In this document: piece by piece, positions 18,006 through 26,850 of the stretch | Position numbering within the stretch: the stretch's first letter is position 1 | How the letters are laid out: each line of letters begins with the position of its first letter | NCBI GenBank assembly: GCA_002706765.1 | Contig: PAJV01000010.1 | Span: forward strand, 64,380 to 128,379 | DNA length: 64,000 nucleotides | Reading direction: 5' to 3' | Source: Gimesia sp. | GTDB lineage: Bacteria; Planctomycetota; Planctomycetia; Planctomycetales; Planctomycetaceae | Notes under the pieces: generated by a model | What the model was told of the DNA's origin: nothing | Seen by the model: only the letters and a program-made list of their open reading frames with translations | Databases searched by the model: none | Translations under genes and position numbers: made by a program

Positions 18006-18779
18006 TCAGGCAATATTGAAGAGTGCTCTGGCGTTGGCGGTAGTGATCTCTGCCATCTCTTCCGTAGTTTTCTGATGGAGTTCTGCCAGACAGGCGCACG
18101 TGTATTTCACAAATGCAGGTTCGTTTCTTTTGCCTCGCATGGGAACCGGGGCGAGGTAAGGGGCGTCAGTTTCAACCAGCAGTCGATCGAGGGGGATCTG
18201 TCTGGCGGTCTCTCGCAGTTCGTCATTTTTCTTAAAGGTCAGCATGCCGGCAAAAGAAATATGCAGACCCAGATCCAGACAGGCGACCGCTGTCTCCGGG
18301 CTGCCACAGAAAGAATGCATGATCCCTTTGAAAGGAACCCCGTTTGCTTCCTGCTGTAACAGTTCGATCACATCAGCTTCCGCTTCGCGGCAGTGGATCA
18401 CAAATGGGAGATCCCGATTACGGGAAAGCTGGATGTGTTTGCGGAAATACTCCTGCTGCAATTCGATCGGTGCGTAATCCCAATAACGGTCCAGTCCTGT
18501 CTCACCAATGCCAACGACTTTCTCGGCAGTTGAGAGTGACTCAATCAGTTCCCAGTCATTGGGTTTCATTTGAGCGACGTAGTTAGGCTGGATCCCGACT
18601 ACTGCGAAAACATTTTCAAAAGTTGCTGCCAGATCAACGGCTCGCTGGCTGCTTTCCGCGGTGATGCCGATGGAGAGGATTGTCTCCACGCCGGCGTCGA
18701 TGGCGTTTTGCACGGTTTCCGGGCGATCGGGGTGAAAGGCTTCTTCATCCAGATGGGCGTGGGTATCAAATAACTTCAT
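18006..18779 (-). CDS. TatD family metal-dependent hydrolase
   Basis: 257 residues of the amidohydrolase-like TIM-barrel family; TatD proteins are metal-dependent 3'-5' exonucleases and D-aminoacyl-tRNA deacylase-like enzymes in the cytoplasm. Metal ligands are visible: DTHAHLD (5-11), the Glu of GIGETGLDRYWD, VIHCREA, and ETDAPYLAPVPMRGKRNEP near the C-terminus. Full length. It is the last gene of a minus-strand run beginning with the vWA gene at 23317, with a 30-base gap to the ExbD gene upstream. Its presence beside ExbB/ExbD is probably genomic linkage, not a shared pathway. Confidence 0.95.
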   Translation of the reverse strand: MKLFDTHAHLDEEAFHPDRPETVQNAIDAGVETILSIGITAESSQRAVDLAATFENVFAVVGIQPNYVAQMKPNDWELIESLSTAEKVVGIGETGLDRYWDYAPIELQQEYFRKHIQLSRNRDLPFVIHCREAEADVIELLQQEANGVPFKGIMHSFCGSPETAVACLDLGLHISFAGMLTFKKNDELRETARQIPLDRLLVETDAPYLAPVPMRGKRNEPAFVKYTCACLAELHQKTTEEMAEITTANARALFNIA

Positions 18780-18809
18780 GGGGAATTACAGATTTCAATC
18801 TTGAGATGT

Positions 18810-19277
18810 TCACAGTTTCTTTTTGGGAGTGACTTTATTCGCATCGGTTGCAAAATTAATCGACTGGAACCCGGCAGCCAGGCAGGTATCGTAGGTGCGA
18901 ATCATTTCGCCCAGGGGGACTTCTGCCTGGATATCCAGAATCACCGGGATCTCAGGTGCCAGTTCGGCCAATTGCATCAAAGTCTGTTTCAATTGATCGA
19001 ACTGAGCATACTCGCGCTCATTTAATTCTACAATGGTCTGGTTATCCTGCCATTTGAGTTTTAACCAGACTTCACCCAGTGGCTGTTCCTGCGGAGTTGA
19101 TTCGACAGATTCAATGCTGCCCGTCGCCAGTTCTGTCGGCAGCAGAAATTCACGAATCTGATTCGCGGAGGCGCTGATGAAAAAAATCAGCAGCAGAAAT
19201 ACCACGTCAATCATCGGCGTCATGGTAGCCTGATCCTGGATGTCTGATCGGCTGTTATGATGGGAAGGGATTTTCAT
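18810..19277 (-). CDS. ExbD/TolR family protein
   Basis: 155 residues, single-pass inner-membrane protein of proton-motive-force-driven energising complexes (ExbD/TolR). The transmembrane segment TPMIDVVFLLLIFFISAS (20-37) carries the essential membrane aspartate (Asp24), which takes part in proton flow. A periplasmic domain of about 110 residues follows, with the usual beta-alpha pattern (IPVILDIQAEVPLGEMIRTYDTCLAAGF). It sits 11 bases after a second ExbD gene and downstream of ExbB, so the complex may use two different ExbD chains. Confidence 0.92.
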   Translation of the reverse strand: MKIPSHHNSRSDIQDQATMTPMIDVVFLLLIFFISASANQIREFLLPTELATGSIESVESTPQEQPLGEVWLKLKWQDNQTIVELNEREYAQFDQLKQTLMQLAELAPEIPVILDIQAEVPLGEMIRTYDTCLAAGFQSINFATDANKVTPKKKL

Positions 19278-19288
19278 GGCTGGGCCGG

Positions 19289-19705
19289 TTACTCGTTCAG
19301 GACTAGAAATTTAACGTTTGAGATCCCTGCGCGGGCGCAGCTGATCAGCACGGCTTCAACGATTCGATAGGGAATCCGCCGGTCCCCGCGGATTCTGATT
19401 TCCATCTCGTGTCGTTTGCTTTCCTCCAGAGACAAAAGCTGAGCTTCCAGTTCTTCCGGGCTGATTTCATTACCGCGCAGATGCAGTTTATCATCCTGTG
19501 TGATCGTGATAATCATCCGGCGGGGTGCTTCATCCGGTTCATTTTCATTTTGAGAGGCTTCGGGTAATTCGACCGCTTCCAGCTTCTCATTCTGCGTAAG
19601 GTGAGTCGCTGCCAGAAAGAAGACAATCAGCAGAAAGACGATGTCGATCAGGGGGGTGATGTTAAATCGGATCCCCGGCTGGCGGGGACGCATGGGGACT
19701 CTCAT
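19289..19705 (-). CDS. ExbD/TolR family protein (first of two)
   Basis: 138 residues. A basic N-terminus (MRVPMRPRQPGIRFN) precedes the single membrane segment TPLIDIVFLLIVFFLAA (17-33) with the conserved aspartate at 21. The periplasmic part ends RIPYRIVEAVLISCARAGISNVKFLVLNE, matching the ExbD fold. It partners the ExbB-like protein encoded five bases upstream to form a proton channel that energises an outer-membrane or periplasmic partner. Which partner is unknown; the vWA/TonB-like protein at 22301-23317 is a candidate. Confidence 0.93.
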   Translation of the reverse strand: MRVPMRPRQPGIRFNITPLIDIVFLLIVFFLAATHLTQNEKLEAVELPEASQNENEPDEAPRRMIITITQDDKLHLRGNEISPEELEAQLLSLEESKRHEMEIRIRGDRRIPYRIVEAVLISCARAGISNVKFLVLNE

Positions 19706-19710
19706 CTGCT

Positions 19711-20577
19711 TTATCCTCCGGGAGGTGCTGAGGGTCGCGTTCCCTGCTGATCGGCGAGTCGCTGTGCCTGCTCCTCTTCCGGTCGCTTGCGGAGTGGTTT
19801 GCCCGACTGTTTTGCTGGTACTGCCACATTACGTTTGAAGTCTGCAAAAACATGTTCTGCCAGGAGTGAAGATTGTGCAACGAGTTCATCAATCCTGTTG
19901 CGGAAGAAAGCAAAGCTGGCGAGCGCGGGCACTGTGACACTCAGTCCAAACAGAGTAGTGATGAGCGCTTTGGAAATTCCGGGAGCCAGTTCTGCCACAT
20001 CCGGATTGGCTTTGGCAGTGAATTCCGAAAAGGCCAGGATCATACCCCAGACAGTTCCCAGCAGTCCCAGCATGGGAGAAAGTGTACCGATTACGGACAG
20101 GTATTCGATTTTTCTGTTCAATCGCGCGGACTGCTGCATGGCGGCATCTTCCATCGCTTTTTCAACAGCCCCGTAACCCAGTTGGACTTCAGCCAGGCCG
20201 GCAGAGAGCACGTATGACAGAAAGCTGGGGTTTGACTTGCAGACGGAATCGGCACTGCGATACTGCTGCTGCGTGATTAAGCCATGCACTTCTTCAGCCA
20301 GCCCGGGGGGCATCAATGCATTGCTGCGGATGCTGATGACATGTTCGACGATTAATGCGACCATCGCGATACTCAAGACCGCGATGATGATTCCGATGGC
20401 ACCTGCATCATCAACGAGCTGCCGGAAGTCGATTTTAGAGATGTCTGATCCGGCAGCCGTTTCGGAATCCTCTGCAGCAAAGCAGAAGGCAGGAGTCGCC
20501 AGTGACAGGCAGGCGCAGATCAGACTGCCCCAGAGGTATTTGCTCAGCGGTTTGCTTCGATCCATCAAATCATTCAT
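19711..20577 (-). CDS. MotA/TolQ/ExbB proton channel family protein
   Basis: 288 residues from the ATG at 20577. Longer readings begin inside the upstream TPR gene, which ends at 20600, so I prefer this start. An N-terminal signal-like segment (about 15-36, ending FCFAAEDS) is followed by the first membrane helix GAIGIIIAVLSIAMVALIVEHV. The cytoplasmic domain has the family's hallmark ARLNRKIEYLSVIGTLSPMLGLLGTVWGMI, and a third helix (ISKALITTLFGLSVTVPALASFAF) follows. It forms the pentameric channel in which ExbD works. The Arg/Lys/Pro-rich C-terminal tail is cytoplasmic. Confidence 0.93.
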   Translation of the reverse strand: MNDLMDRSKPLSKYLWGSLICACLSLATPAFCFAAEDSETAAGSDISKIDFRQLVDDAGAIGIIIAVLSIAMVALIVEHVISIRSNALMPPGLAEEVHGLITQQQYRSADSVCKSNPSFLSYVLSAGLAEVQLGYGAVEKAMEDAAMQQSARLNRKIEYLSVIGTLSPMLGLLGTVWGMILAFSEFTAKANPDVAELAPGISKALITTLFGLSVTVPALASFAFFRNRIDELVAQSSLLAEHVFADFKRNVAVPAKQSGKPLRKRPEEEQAQRLADQQGTRPSAPPGG

Positions 20578-20599
20578 TTCCAGAAAAAATTCGTACTGT

Positions 20600-21649
20600 T
20601 CAATTATCTTGTGTTGTGGATTGAGAACTTTTATTTGTGATCTGGTCAATCATCTGCAATGCCATCTGTTGTACAGGTGATTTTGCGTAGCGGGCCGCTG
20701 TTTCCTGGTAGAGTCTCAATGCGTTACTGGTCTGTCCCATGGCCAGAAGGGAATCAGCGGCTTTCAGACTGGCCTCTGCAGAGAGTTGAGGGTTTGAGTT
20801 TTCAGCAAGTGGAATCCAGAGAAATGAAGCAGCTGCCTGCCCGTGTCGATCCAGCATGGCGTAGCCGGTTCCCAGCAGGAAATGAGGGCCTGCTCTGAGG
20901 TGTTCCGGAACCTGGTTCAGATTGCGTTCCCAGCGCTGCAGTTCCAGCAGGCTGATGTCGCCGGCACGCAAGCGGAGTCGCCAGAGCTGGGTGCGTGCGA
21001 GTTGCTGGATGTTGACGTGAGGGCTTGTTGCCAGGGAGCGGAGTGCTGCTTCTGCCTGTGCCTGATAGTCAGGAGCCGTTAACAGAATACTGGCTCCCAT
21101 CAGCTGTTGAACTTCATCCGGGTTGGTTAACCAGCCTTGCGCTGCATTCCGGACGGGGGACAAGGTTTCTTTCATTCCCCAGTCGAGCGGAATCAACTCA
21201 AAGTAACGGGCATCTGGTTCATTCTCAACCATGATTTGAAATCGCAGTGCTGCCTTCAGATTGTCTCCCAGTGCCAAGGCGCCTTTGGTCATCAAGGCCA
21301 GGATTTCACGGCGGACCCAGAGACGGTTTTCGATATTCAGAGCTTCACTGAATGATTCAATGGCTTTTTCGTATTCTTCGTTATGCAGCTGTTCCAGCCC
21401 CTGCTGGTGCTGTTCTGTCTGCGGTGTATGTACCTTGACGATTTCTGAGCTGGGGTAGATTTTCACAGTGCCGCTGGGCAGCAGCTTCACTTTGATCTCT
21501 GATTGCGTGAAATCCAGAATCGTACAGGGCAGCGTGGCCTGGCCTACATGATGATCCGGACGAACTTCGATCTTATCCTGTGCGCAGGTAATCTCTGTAT
21601 TCTGAAATACGAATACAAGCGCCAGGTTGATCAACAAAAAAGTTCGCAT
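20600..21649 (-). CDS. Exported TPR-like repeat protein
   Basis: 349 residues. A short signal peptide (MRTFLLINLALVFVFQNTEITCAQ) is followed by a small beta-rich region (about 25-75, IKVKLLPSGTVKIYPSSEIV). Helical repeats follow with tetratricopeptide character: EEYEKAIESFSEALNIE, and near the end DRHGQAAASFLWIPLAEN and GQTSNALRLYQETAARYA. It probably acts as a periplasmic scaffold in the ExbB/ExbD system encoded directly downstream, like the TPR protein YbgF/CpoB beside TolQR; that analogy is inference. It lies 26 bases downstream of lspA. Confidence 0.8.
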   Translation of the reverse strand: MRTFLLINLALVFVFQNTEITCAQDKIEVRPDHHVGQATLPCTILDFTQSEIKVKLLPSGTVKIYPSSEIVKVHTPQTEQHQQGLEQLHNEEYEKAIESFSEALNIENRLWVRREILALMTKGALALGDNLKAALRFQIMVENEPDARYFELIPLDWGMKETLSPVRNAAQGWLTNPDEVQQLMGASILLTAPDYQAQAEAALRSLATSPHVNIQQLARTQLWRLRLRAGDISLLELQRWERNLNQVPEHLRAGPHFLLGTGYAMLDRHGQAAASFLWIPLAENSNPQLSAEASLKAADSLLAMGQTSNALRLYQETAARYAKSPVQQMALQMIDQITNKSSQSTTQDN

Positions 21650-21675
21650 GGAATTCTTTCGACTGGGGAATGGAG

Positions 21676-22233
21676 TTATTCCGCAGTTGCTGGAGTGTTC
21701 TGTTCTGAAACGGGTTTCTCGGTTTTCAGTTCAGGCTGGTCCTTAGTGAAAAACCAGGAAAAGAGCATGAGCAGTGCGCCTCCCGTAATTGCCATGTCGG
21801 CGACATTAAATATACCAGTTCTCAACGGGCCAAACCCGATGTTGAGAAAATCGATGACAATCCCGTTCAGGAAAACTCGGTCAATTAAATTACCGATCCC
21901 TCCCGCCAGCAATAATGAAAGCGCGATAAACTGAACCAGTGGCATCTGCCAGCGAAAGACCAGCATTCCCATCACGAGCAGTAAAAATGCGGCGTTAGCG
22001 ACGACCAGCAGAAAAAAACGAACCGGTTTCGACAGGCGGCTTCCTACACTGAGAAATGCCCCCGTATTCTCGGCGTATTCCATGCGAAAGGTATTATTGA
22101 GATACGTAACCGGTGGTTCGTATTTCAGCTTTTCGACGGCGATCTTCTTGGTGTACTGATCACAGCCAACGCAAAATAACAGGCAGGCAAACAGCAGTGT
22201 ATAGCGAGTCGCTTTGGATACTGAGGAGGACAT
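21676..22233 (-). CDS. lspA: Lipoprotein signal peptidase (signal peptidase II)
   Basis: 185 residues, four membrane helices, an aspartic protease of the inner membrane that removes signal peptides from prolipoproteins after lipidation. The conserved motifs are present: DQYTK near residues 25-29, ENTGAFLSVGS, GGIGNLIDRVFLNGIVIDFL with the first catalytic aspartate, and GIFNVADMAITGG with the second. The C-terminal tail is polar and Glu/Lys-rich. Several of its likely substrates are encoded in this window (lipoproteins at 24807, 26850, 46350 and 57631). Confidence 0.97.
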   Translation of the reverse strand: MSSSVSKATRYTLLFACLLFCVGCDQYTKKIAVEKLKYEPPVTYLNNTFRMEYAENTGAFLSVGSRLSKPVRFFLLVVANAAFLLLVMGMLVFRWQMPLVQFIALSLLLAGGIGNLIDRVFLNGIVIDFLNIGFGPLRTGIFNVADMAITGGALLMLFSWFFTKDQPELKTEKPVSEQNTPATAE

Positions 22234-22300
22234 TATATCAGAGGCTTTCTGAGTGATTGAATTTGATTTCGGTTGATTCGCAGGCTGTTAATGCTGTCCC

Positions 22301-23317
22301 TTAGGGGCGTTTGATAAATTTGCGGACATTATAGTATCGATAGCTGCCTTTATTCTGGCGGGCCAGTTTATCAAGGGAGTTACCTTCCTTGACGGGGTAA
22401 CCCTCTCCAAATTCGATGCAGTGAATTTTTGCTCTGCCGCCATTTTCTTCATGAATATCATTGAGGTCAGCACTTGATAGCTGCGGGTGTTTGGCATCTG
22501 TCAGGAAGAATATGACATCGGGGTTAAAACTCAAAGCTCTTTTTAACGCAGGCAGATGGTCAGTGCCGCCATCAGGTTCGACGCTCTGAATAAATTGACG
22601 TGCCAGGGTTCGATTGATATCTGAGGCATACAGCAGTTCTGCTGACTTTCCCCGATGCTGCATGGCACGTGTGGTGGTATTATAAAAAATGATCTGAAAC
22701 TGCTGCTGGTGATTTAATCCCGCCAGGCTGGAAATCAGTTCGGAACGGGCCTTGCGAATGGGGGCTCCCTGGGGGGCCGCCATGCTGCCCGAGCAGTCAA
22801 GTACGAATACAAATCGCTTGCCGGAATCGACGGCGTCGAAAAAATTGACATTTCCTGCGCCCATCACCGGGGGGGCCAGAGCGGTACTGGGGGACATTAA
22901 CTGGTCAGTCGTGAGGTCGGCAGTGGGATTGCCGGGAGCCTGGGTCGGTCCTGAACCGAGCAGTCTGGAATTCAATTCCGGAAGCTGCGGCGCGACCGGT
23001 GGCTGCTCCATGACTTCGCTGATCTGTTCCCGGGACTGTGAAAGCTGTTGATTTTCAGGAGATTCCAACGGTTCCTGTTCAGAGTCTTCAGCCTGATCTG
23101 CATCTGCTGACTGTTTGACGTAGATCCCGACGCTGCGAAGTTCTCCTTCATCTCCTCCTGTCTGACCGCTGTCACAACGGTTCAGGCTGGAAATCAGGAT
23201 GAGCAGAATCAGCGAATGGATGGCCAGTGATGCAGCCCAGCTGGGTACAACGAGCAGAGGAGAGTTTGTCTGCCATCGTGCGGTGCGTTGTTCCATTTCA
23301 GTGAATGCTGCTGGCAT
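22301..23317 (-). CDS. TonB-like anchored protein with von Willebrand factor A domain
   Basis: 338 residues. One membrane helix near the N-terminus (about 24-45, WAASLAIHSLILLILISSL) is followed by a long Gln/Glu/Pro-rich periplasmic linker (about 50-150), as in TonB/TolA. The C-terminal von Willebrand A domain (about 160-330) has the metal-ion-dependent adhesion site: DCSGS, a later GGTDH and FFLTDAKH. The build suggests a periplasm-spanning adaptor that binds a ligand through a divalent metal. It starts a run leading into lspA, TPR, ExbB and two ExbD genes, so I infer that the ExbB/ExbD motor energises it. Confidence 0.85.
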   Translation of the reverse strand: MPAAFTEMEQRTARWQTNSPLLVVPSWAASLAIHSLILLILISSLNRCDSGQTGGDEGELRSVGIYVKQSADADQAEDSEQEPLESPENQQLSQSREQISEVMEQPPVAPQLPELNSRLLGSGPTQAPGNPTADLTTDQLMSPSTALAPPVMGAGNVNFFDAVDSGKRFVFVLDCSGSMAAPQGAPIRKARSELISSLAGLNHQQQFQIIFYNTTTRAMQHRGKSAELLYASDINRTLARQFIQSVEPDGGTDHLPALKRALSFNPDVIFFLTDAKHPQLSSADLNDIHEENGGRAKIHCIEFGEGYPVKEGNSLDKLARQNKGSYRYYNVRKFIKRP

Positions 23318-23500
23318 TTGTACAATTCCATCGCTGATTAATTCAGTCCGTCAAATCAGACCGTCAAAGCCTGACTTAAGTCTCTCTATTGTAGTGGATT
23401 ATCAAGTCACGAACAGTCGGGATTCCCGGGAGGAGATGTGCGCAGGGACAGATAGGCCCTTACAGCTCAGTGTTCTGACAAGTCAGGCACTTCTCTTACG

Positions 23501-24478
23501 TTATTTCTGATTCAACTGTTGAAGGTATTGTTTCGTAATGTCCACAGGAAAAACGCCATCCGGTGGCTCGTAAGCGAATTCCGTTTCGGAGATCGGTGAG
23601 TTCAGGATTACTTTACTAAAGTCAAGCGTAACAATACTTTGCAGAGAGTTCTCTGTTTTTTTAAGGTAGACAATACGACGTGGGAAGAGTGATTCCTGAT
23701 CCAGGTAGATTCTGACTGCATCCGGTACATAGGCGGGCAGTTCGACGGGGGCTGCCGGATCTCCCCCCTTCCATTGAGCCAGAAATTCATCTTTCCAGAC
23801 ACCATTCAGGACCGTCAATGTTTTTCCACTGATGGTTCGTTCTGAAACACTGACGAAATTCATGTTTTTCTGAATGGAGGCCAGTAAACCCGGAAGACCT
23901 CCCAGACCCAGCTCTGCCACCAGCATATTTGACTGTGCCTGTGGATTGAGTTCCGCCTGGTTGAGAATCGCCTGTACATCGCGGCGGGTCACACGCGAAT
24001 TTCCTTTTATAGTGTGTTCTGTCCATAAAACCTGGCCATCACAGATCTCGAGCAAAGTGCCGACCGGTTTTCCCTCAGCGGTTTGGCTCTGCACCTGAAA
24101 TTCAAGTCGAAGTTTCAGGTCTTTTCCCTGCAGGTAATTCCCCGTGATCACAAAGGGCTTGGGCCCGATCTCGACTTTCTCGGTAATTTGGGTTCGAATC
24201 GAGCTGTAACTGAGCAGCTTTTCCCGGGCTTTTTTAAGCAGCGACGCTGCGTACACCGGATTTTTTTTCAAATTTTTCTCGGACTCATCGGTCGCAGCAT
24301 TTTTATCTGCTGTCTGCTCCTGGCCGTCTGTCTGCGCGAGCAGCCTTTCATTGGGTCTATTGCTATCTTCCTGTCTGATAAGGTTTTGCGGCAATTGAGC
24401 CCAGGAAGAGATCGAGAAAAAATCATTCAGGACTGCGACGAGCAGGATGCCTGTTGTCAGGGTTAAAATGCGTAACAT
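23501..24478 (-). CDS. LolA-like exported protein
   Basis: 325 residues. A signal peptide (MLRILTLTTGILLVAVLNDFFSISSWAQ) and a charged Asp/Lys-rich linker (about 30-75) are followed by a beta-rich domain. That domain has helices at its start (YAASLLKKAREKLLSYSSIRTQITEKVEIG) and strand pairs such as LKLRLEFQVQ, GTLLEICDGQVLWTEH and VRIYLDQESLFPRRIVYLKK. This is the pattern of the LolA/LolB/MucB half-barrel that carries lipids or lipoproteins across the periplasm. A specific role cannot be given. It has its own 183-base upstream gap to the vWA gene and is divergent from the surface lipoprotein cluster. Confidence 0.7.
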   Translation of the reverse strand: MLRILTLTTGILLVAVLNDFFSISSWAQLPQNLIRQEDSNRPNERLLAQTDGQEQTADKNAATDESEKNLKKNPVYAASLLKKAREKLLSYSSIRTQITEKVEIGPKPFVITGNYLQGKDLKLRLEFQVQSQTAEGKPVGTLLEICDGQVLWTEHTIKGNSRVTRRDVQAILNQAELNPQAQSNMLVAELGLGGLPGLLASIQKNMNFVSVSERTISGKTLTVLNGVWKDEFLAQWKGGDPAAPVELPAYVPDAVRIYLDQESLFPRRIVYLKKTENSLQSIVTLDFSKVILNSPISETEFAYEPPDGVFPVDITKQYLQQLNQK

Positions 24479-24806
24479 GTTCTAATTGTTCGGAAAAAAA
24501 CGAATTTATCAAAGAATCGGACCACATTAGTCCGAAAACAGATGTATGAGGCCATCTATGTGCCTCTAGCTGGTTGAAGTATTTCAGCCGGCAGACCGTT
24601 TAGCTCAGCAATAAGATCGTTGAGATTTGGGACTGATCGCATTTTAACGATATTTTGGGCTTTGGGTCGACCTGAAAACTGAGTCTTTTTTGAACCGAAC
24701 GTCGACCGTTCCAATTTCCCAGGGATCGACGTCTTAGTTTGCGATGGACGGTTCTTCACTTAACAAGTCGCATTATTCGTCGTGGGTATTCGAACAAGGG
24801 GTCATG
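24479..24806. other. 328-base regulatory gap between divergent genes
   Basis: No convincing gene. It should hold the promoters of the LolA-like gene (minus) and the lipoprotein cluster (plus). Three GTCGAC-type sites occur (near 24666, 24701 and 24725); the middle one is an inverted repeat GAACG-TCGAC-CGTTC at 24697-24711 and could bind a dimeric regulator or follow an ECF-type GAAC box. A GTG-started 67-codon frame on the minus strand (24556-24759) is not supported. Confidence 0.4.
24697..24711. promoter_or_regulatory. Inverted-repeat operator candidate upstream of the surface lipoprotein cluster
   Basis: GAACG (24697-24701) and CGTTC (24707-24711) flank TCGAC, giving a near-perfect palindrome about 95 bases before the lipoprotein start. 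Seen in sequence; the function is a guess. Confidence 0.25.
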
Positions 24807-25943
24807 ATGAAGTACTACTTCCTGGCTTTAGGAACACTGGTAGTTGTCTGTGTTGGCTGTGCAGCCGACGGGCAACAGGTAATTAAAAAGGGTGAGTACC
24901 ATGCTCCACCAGCTGCCATGATGCAGCGACCGGGGCCAATGGTAGATGGACCGGGGCCTGGCGTTTTGCCGATGCTGGCTCCGCCTCCGATGAGTGCCTA
25001 CGCAGCACGAACCTCACAGGTTCGCTTTGTAGGACCAGCGGGCATGAAAGTGGGCTGGCAAGTCGCGGAAGGCTATGCCGAAAACCAGATCACAGCGCCG
25101 GGTCGCTACAACTTTAACCAGGGAGCAACTTATCGGTTAAAGATGTCACACATTCCCGGACGCTCCATTCCTGCTCTGTATCCTTCATTGCAGGTGTATC
25201 CATCACATCCAACGACAGATGCTTACCTGTCGCATAACAGTATTCCTCTGGAAATTACTCCGGAAGATCTGGATCAGGTGGAAAGCAACAACTTTGTCAC
25301 TAAGGTCATCTATCTGCCAGATGAAAAGTTCCAGGAACTGGCAATCGCCGGTGTGGAAACTCTGGTTTCGACCCGTCTTGATCCCGGTGTAGATCCGGTC
25401 GCGGAAGCAGATCGTCGTGGAACCATTATGGCTGTCCTGCGAATGGGTAACATGGATCTGGAAATGCCAACTGAAGATGGTGGCAACGAAACTGTTTCAC
25501 AGGTTTCCTATGATGGTGACGCCGGAGCACACATGGCTCCCATGCCGATCCCCGGTGAATCGATTGGTGTTGCCTCCGGTGTGCCTGTCCCCACAATGAT
25601 GGGCGGCATGGGTGCTCCCGGTCAGCCAGCATACAATCCCATCTCTGGAATGGGGCCCACTCCTGCCTGGGGTATGCCCATGACAGGAACTCCGATCGGA
25701 CTTCCAGGCCCTCCCCATATTCCATTGGGTGGACCAGCCAGTCTGAAGTCTCACACGATTCGGAACGTATCGAAAACCAATCTGCCCAAACCAGTGGATC
25801 ACTTCCTGATCGACGTCAAACAGAATCCGCCACCAAGCCTGCCGAAACCTGTTAAGTATGTCCAATACTCAGAAAGTCATCCAGTACACTCTCCAGGCCA
25901 GGTTTCTTACCCAAGAACAATGGCCCCGGGACCTGGTTATTAA
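24807..25943 (+). CDS. Surface lipoprotein with planctomycete cluster domain (paralogue A)
   Basis: 378 residues from the ATG at 24807, five bases after an AAGGGG ribosome site; an ATG one codon earlier is also possible. A lipoprotein signal ([11 protein letters not shown]) ends with the lipidated cysteine near residue 17. After a Pro/Met-rich stretch comes a beta-rich domain: [62 protein letters not shown] and [22 protein letters not shown]. The C-terminal 130 residues are Gly/Pro/Met-rich and disordered. The domain clearly matches the next gene (YRVKISGMP...LYPTIEL, AEDIELVLSGRMVTKVVYLE, AEADLLGRPMLILRMGG), so they are diverged tandem paralogues. Function unknown. Confidence 0.8.
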   Translation: MKYYFLALGTLVVVCVGCAADGQQVIKKGEYHAPPAAMMQRPGPMVDGPGPGVLPMLAPPPMSAYAARTSQVRFVGPAGMKVGWQVAEGYAENQITAPGRYNFNQGATYRLKMSHIPGRSIPALYPSLQVYPSHPTTDAYLSHNSIPLEITPEDLDQVESNNFVTKVIYLPDEKFQELAIAGVETLVSTRLDPGVDPVAEADRRGTIMAVLRMGNMDLEMPTEDGGNETVSQVSYDGDAGAHMAPMPIPGESIGVASGVPVPTMMGGMGAPGQPAYNPISGMGPTPAWGMPMTGTPIGLPGPPHIPLGGPASLKSHTIRNVSKTNLPKPVDHFLIDVKQNPPPSLPKPVKYVQYSESHPVHSPGQVSYPRTMAPGPGY

Positions 25944-25966
25944 CAGTTAAAAGACTCTGGACCCAC

Positions 25967-26001
25967 GTGACACTCCCGGAAGCGAAAGCCGGGAGTGTCA
26001 C
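25967..26001 (+). terminator. Strong hairpin between the paralogous surface genes
   Basis: A perfect 13-base stem, GTGACACTCCCGG (25967-25979) with its complement at 25989-26001 and a nine-base loop. The following CCCCTTGTCTTTTC is a weak T-run. It may be a partial terminator or an mRNA-processing structure setting the ratio of the two gene products. Confidence 0.6.
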
Positions 26002-26103
26002 CCCTTGTCTTTTCAAGTGTCATCTCTGCTCTGCATTATCCACTCTTACGACTAATACTCTTCTGTCATCCCTCTGGACAACTGATCGTAGAAACGCTTA
26101 GTC

Positions 26104-26850
26104 ATGACGAATTTAAACCGACAAAACCGATCACGCTTATTAACTTTACTGTTAATGACCCTGATCGTTTTTGTCATGGATGTACCTGCTGCCTGGTCCC
26201 AACAGATGATCGGCGGTCGCGAGTACAATTCCGGAAATCAATTCTATCACCCTCTGAATCAGCGCACTCCACCCGGGGTTGCCGGTCAGTGGGCGGCAAT
26301 GTCCGGCCAGGTGCAACCCGGTTATATTCAACCGATGAAATTCAGCCTGCCTTCCACTGGCGCTCTGACGTTTTATGCAGGTGGGCCTGATCAGGCTATT
26401 CAAAAAACATCACCCGCTTCTGTTGGCTTTGGTGTCGGTTATGTATATCGCGTCAAAATCAGCGGGATGCCCGAATTCCCAGGTGTCGAATTATATCCGA
26501 CGATCGAGTTGATTGACCGTCTGCATCCTCCTGCCGGACTGGCGGAACAATATCCCATTCCGGTCAGTTTTACTGCCGAAGATATTGAACTCGTGTTGTC
26601 CGGAAGGATGGTGACGAAAGTTGTATATCTGGAGCGACCTCAAACCGCAGTCCCTGCCCGGTTTGATCGACAGCCGACTCAAACGATCACCGCACAGAAA
26701 AACCTGATTGCGGAGGCTGATCTGCTGGGCCGTCCAATGTTGATTCTGAGAATGGGGGGCCGGTTGCCTGCTACAAATGGTGAAGACCCTGCCTTTTTCG
26801 GGAACGGGGCACCTGTCATTGAATTAAATCAACCCGCTGTCAAAAACTGA
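26104..26850 (+). CDS. Exported protein with planctomycete cluster domain (paralogue B)
   Basis: 248 residues with a signal peptide (LLTLLLMTLIVFVMDVPAAWSQ, about 13-34) and no lipobox. The domain from about 75 to 240 matches the upstream lipoprotein in order and spacing: YRVKISGMPEFPGVELYPTIEL, PVSFTAEDIELVLSGRMVTKVVYLE, LIAEADLLGRPMLILRMGG. It lacks the Gly/Pro/Met-rich tail. Its stop overlaps the start of the DUF11 lipoprotein by one base (TGATG), so the two are translationally coupled. I infer a periplasmic or surface partner of the lipoproteins on both sides. No known function. Confidence 0.8.
   Translation: MTNLNRQNRSRLLTLLLMTLIVFVMDVPAAWSQQMIGGREYNSGNQFYHPLNQRTPPGVAGQWAAMSGQVQPGYIQPMKFSLPSTGALTFYAGGPDQAIQKTSPASVGFGVGYVYRVKISGMPEFPGVELYPTIELIDRLHPPAGLAEQYPIPVSFTAEDIELVLSGRMVTKVVYLERPQTAVPARFDRQPTQTITAQKNLIAEADLLGRPMLILRMGGRLPATNGEDPAFFGNGAPVIELNQPAVKN

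Noticed and set aside
24556-24759. 67-codon minus-strand frame upstream of the surface cluster
   Set aside because: GTG start without a ribosome site, and it would cover the region where the lipoprotein promoter should lie.
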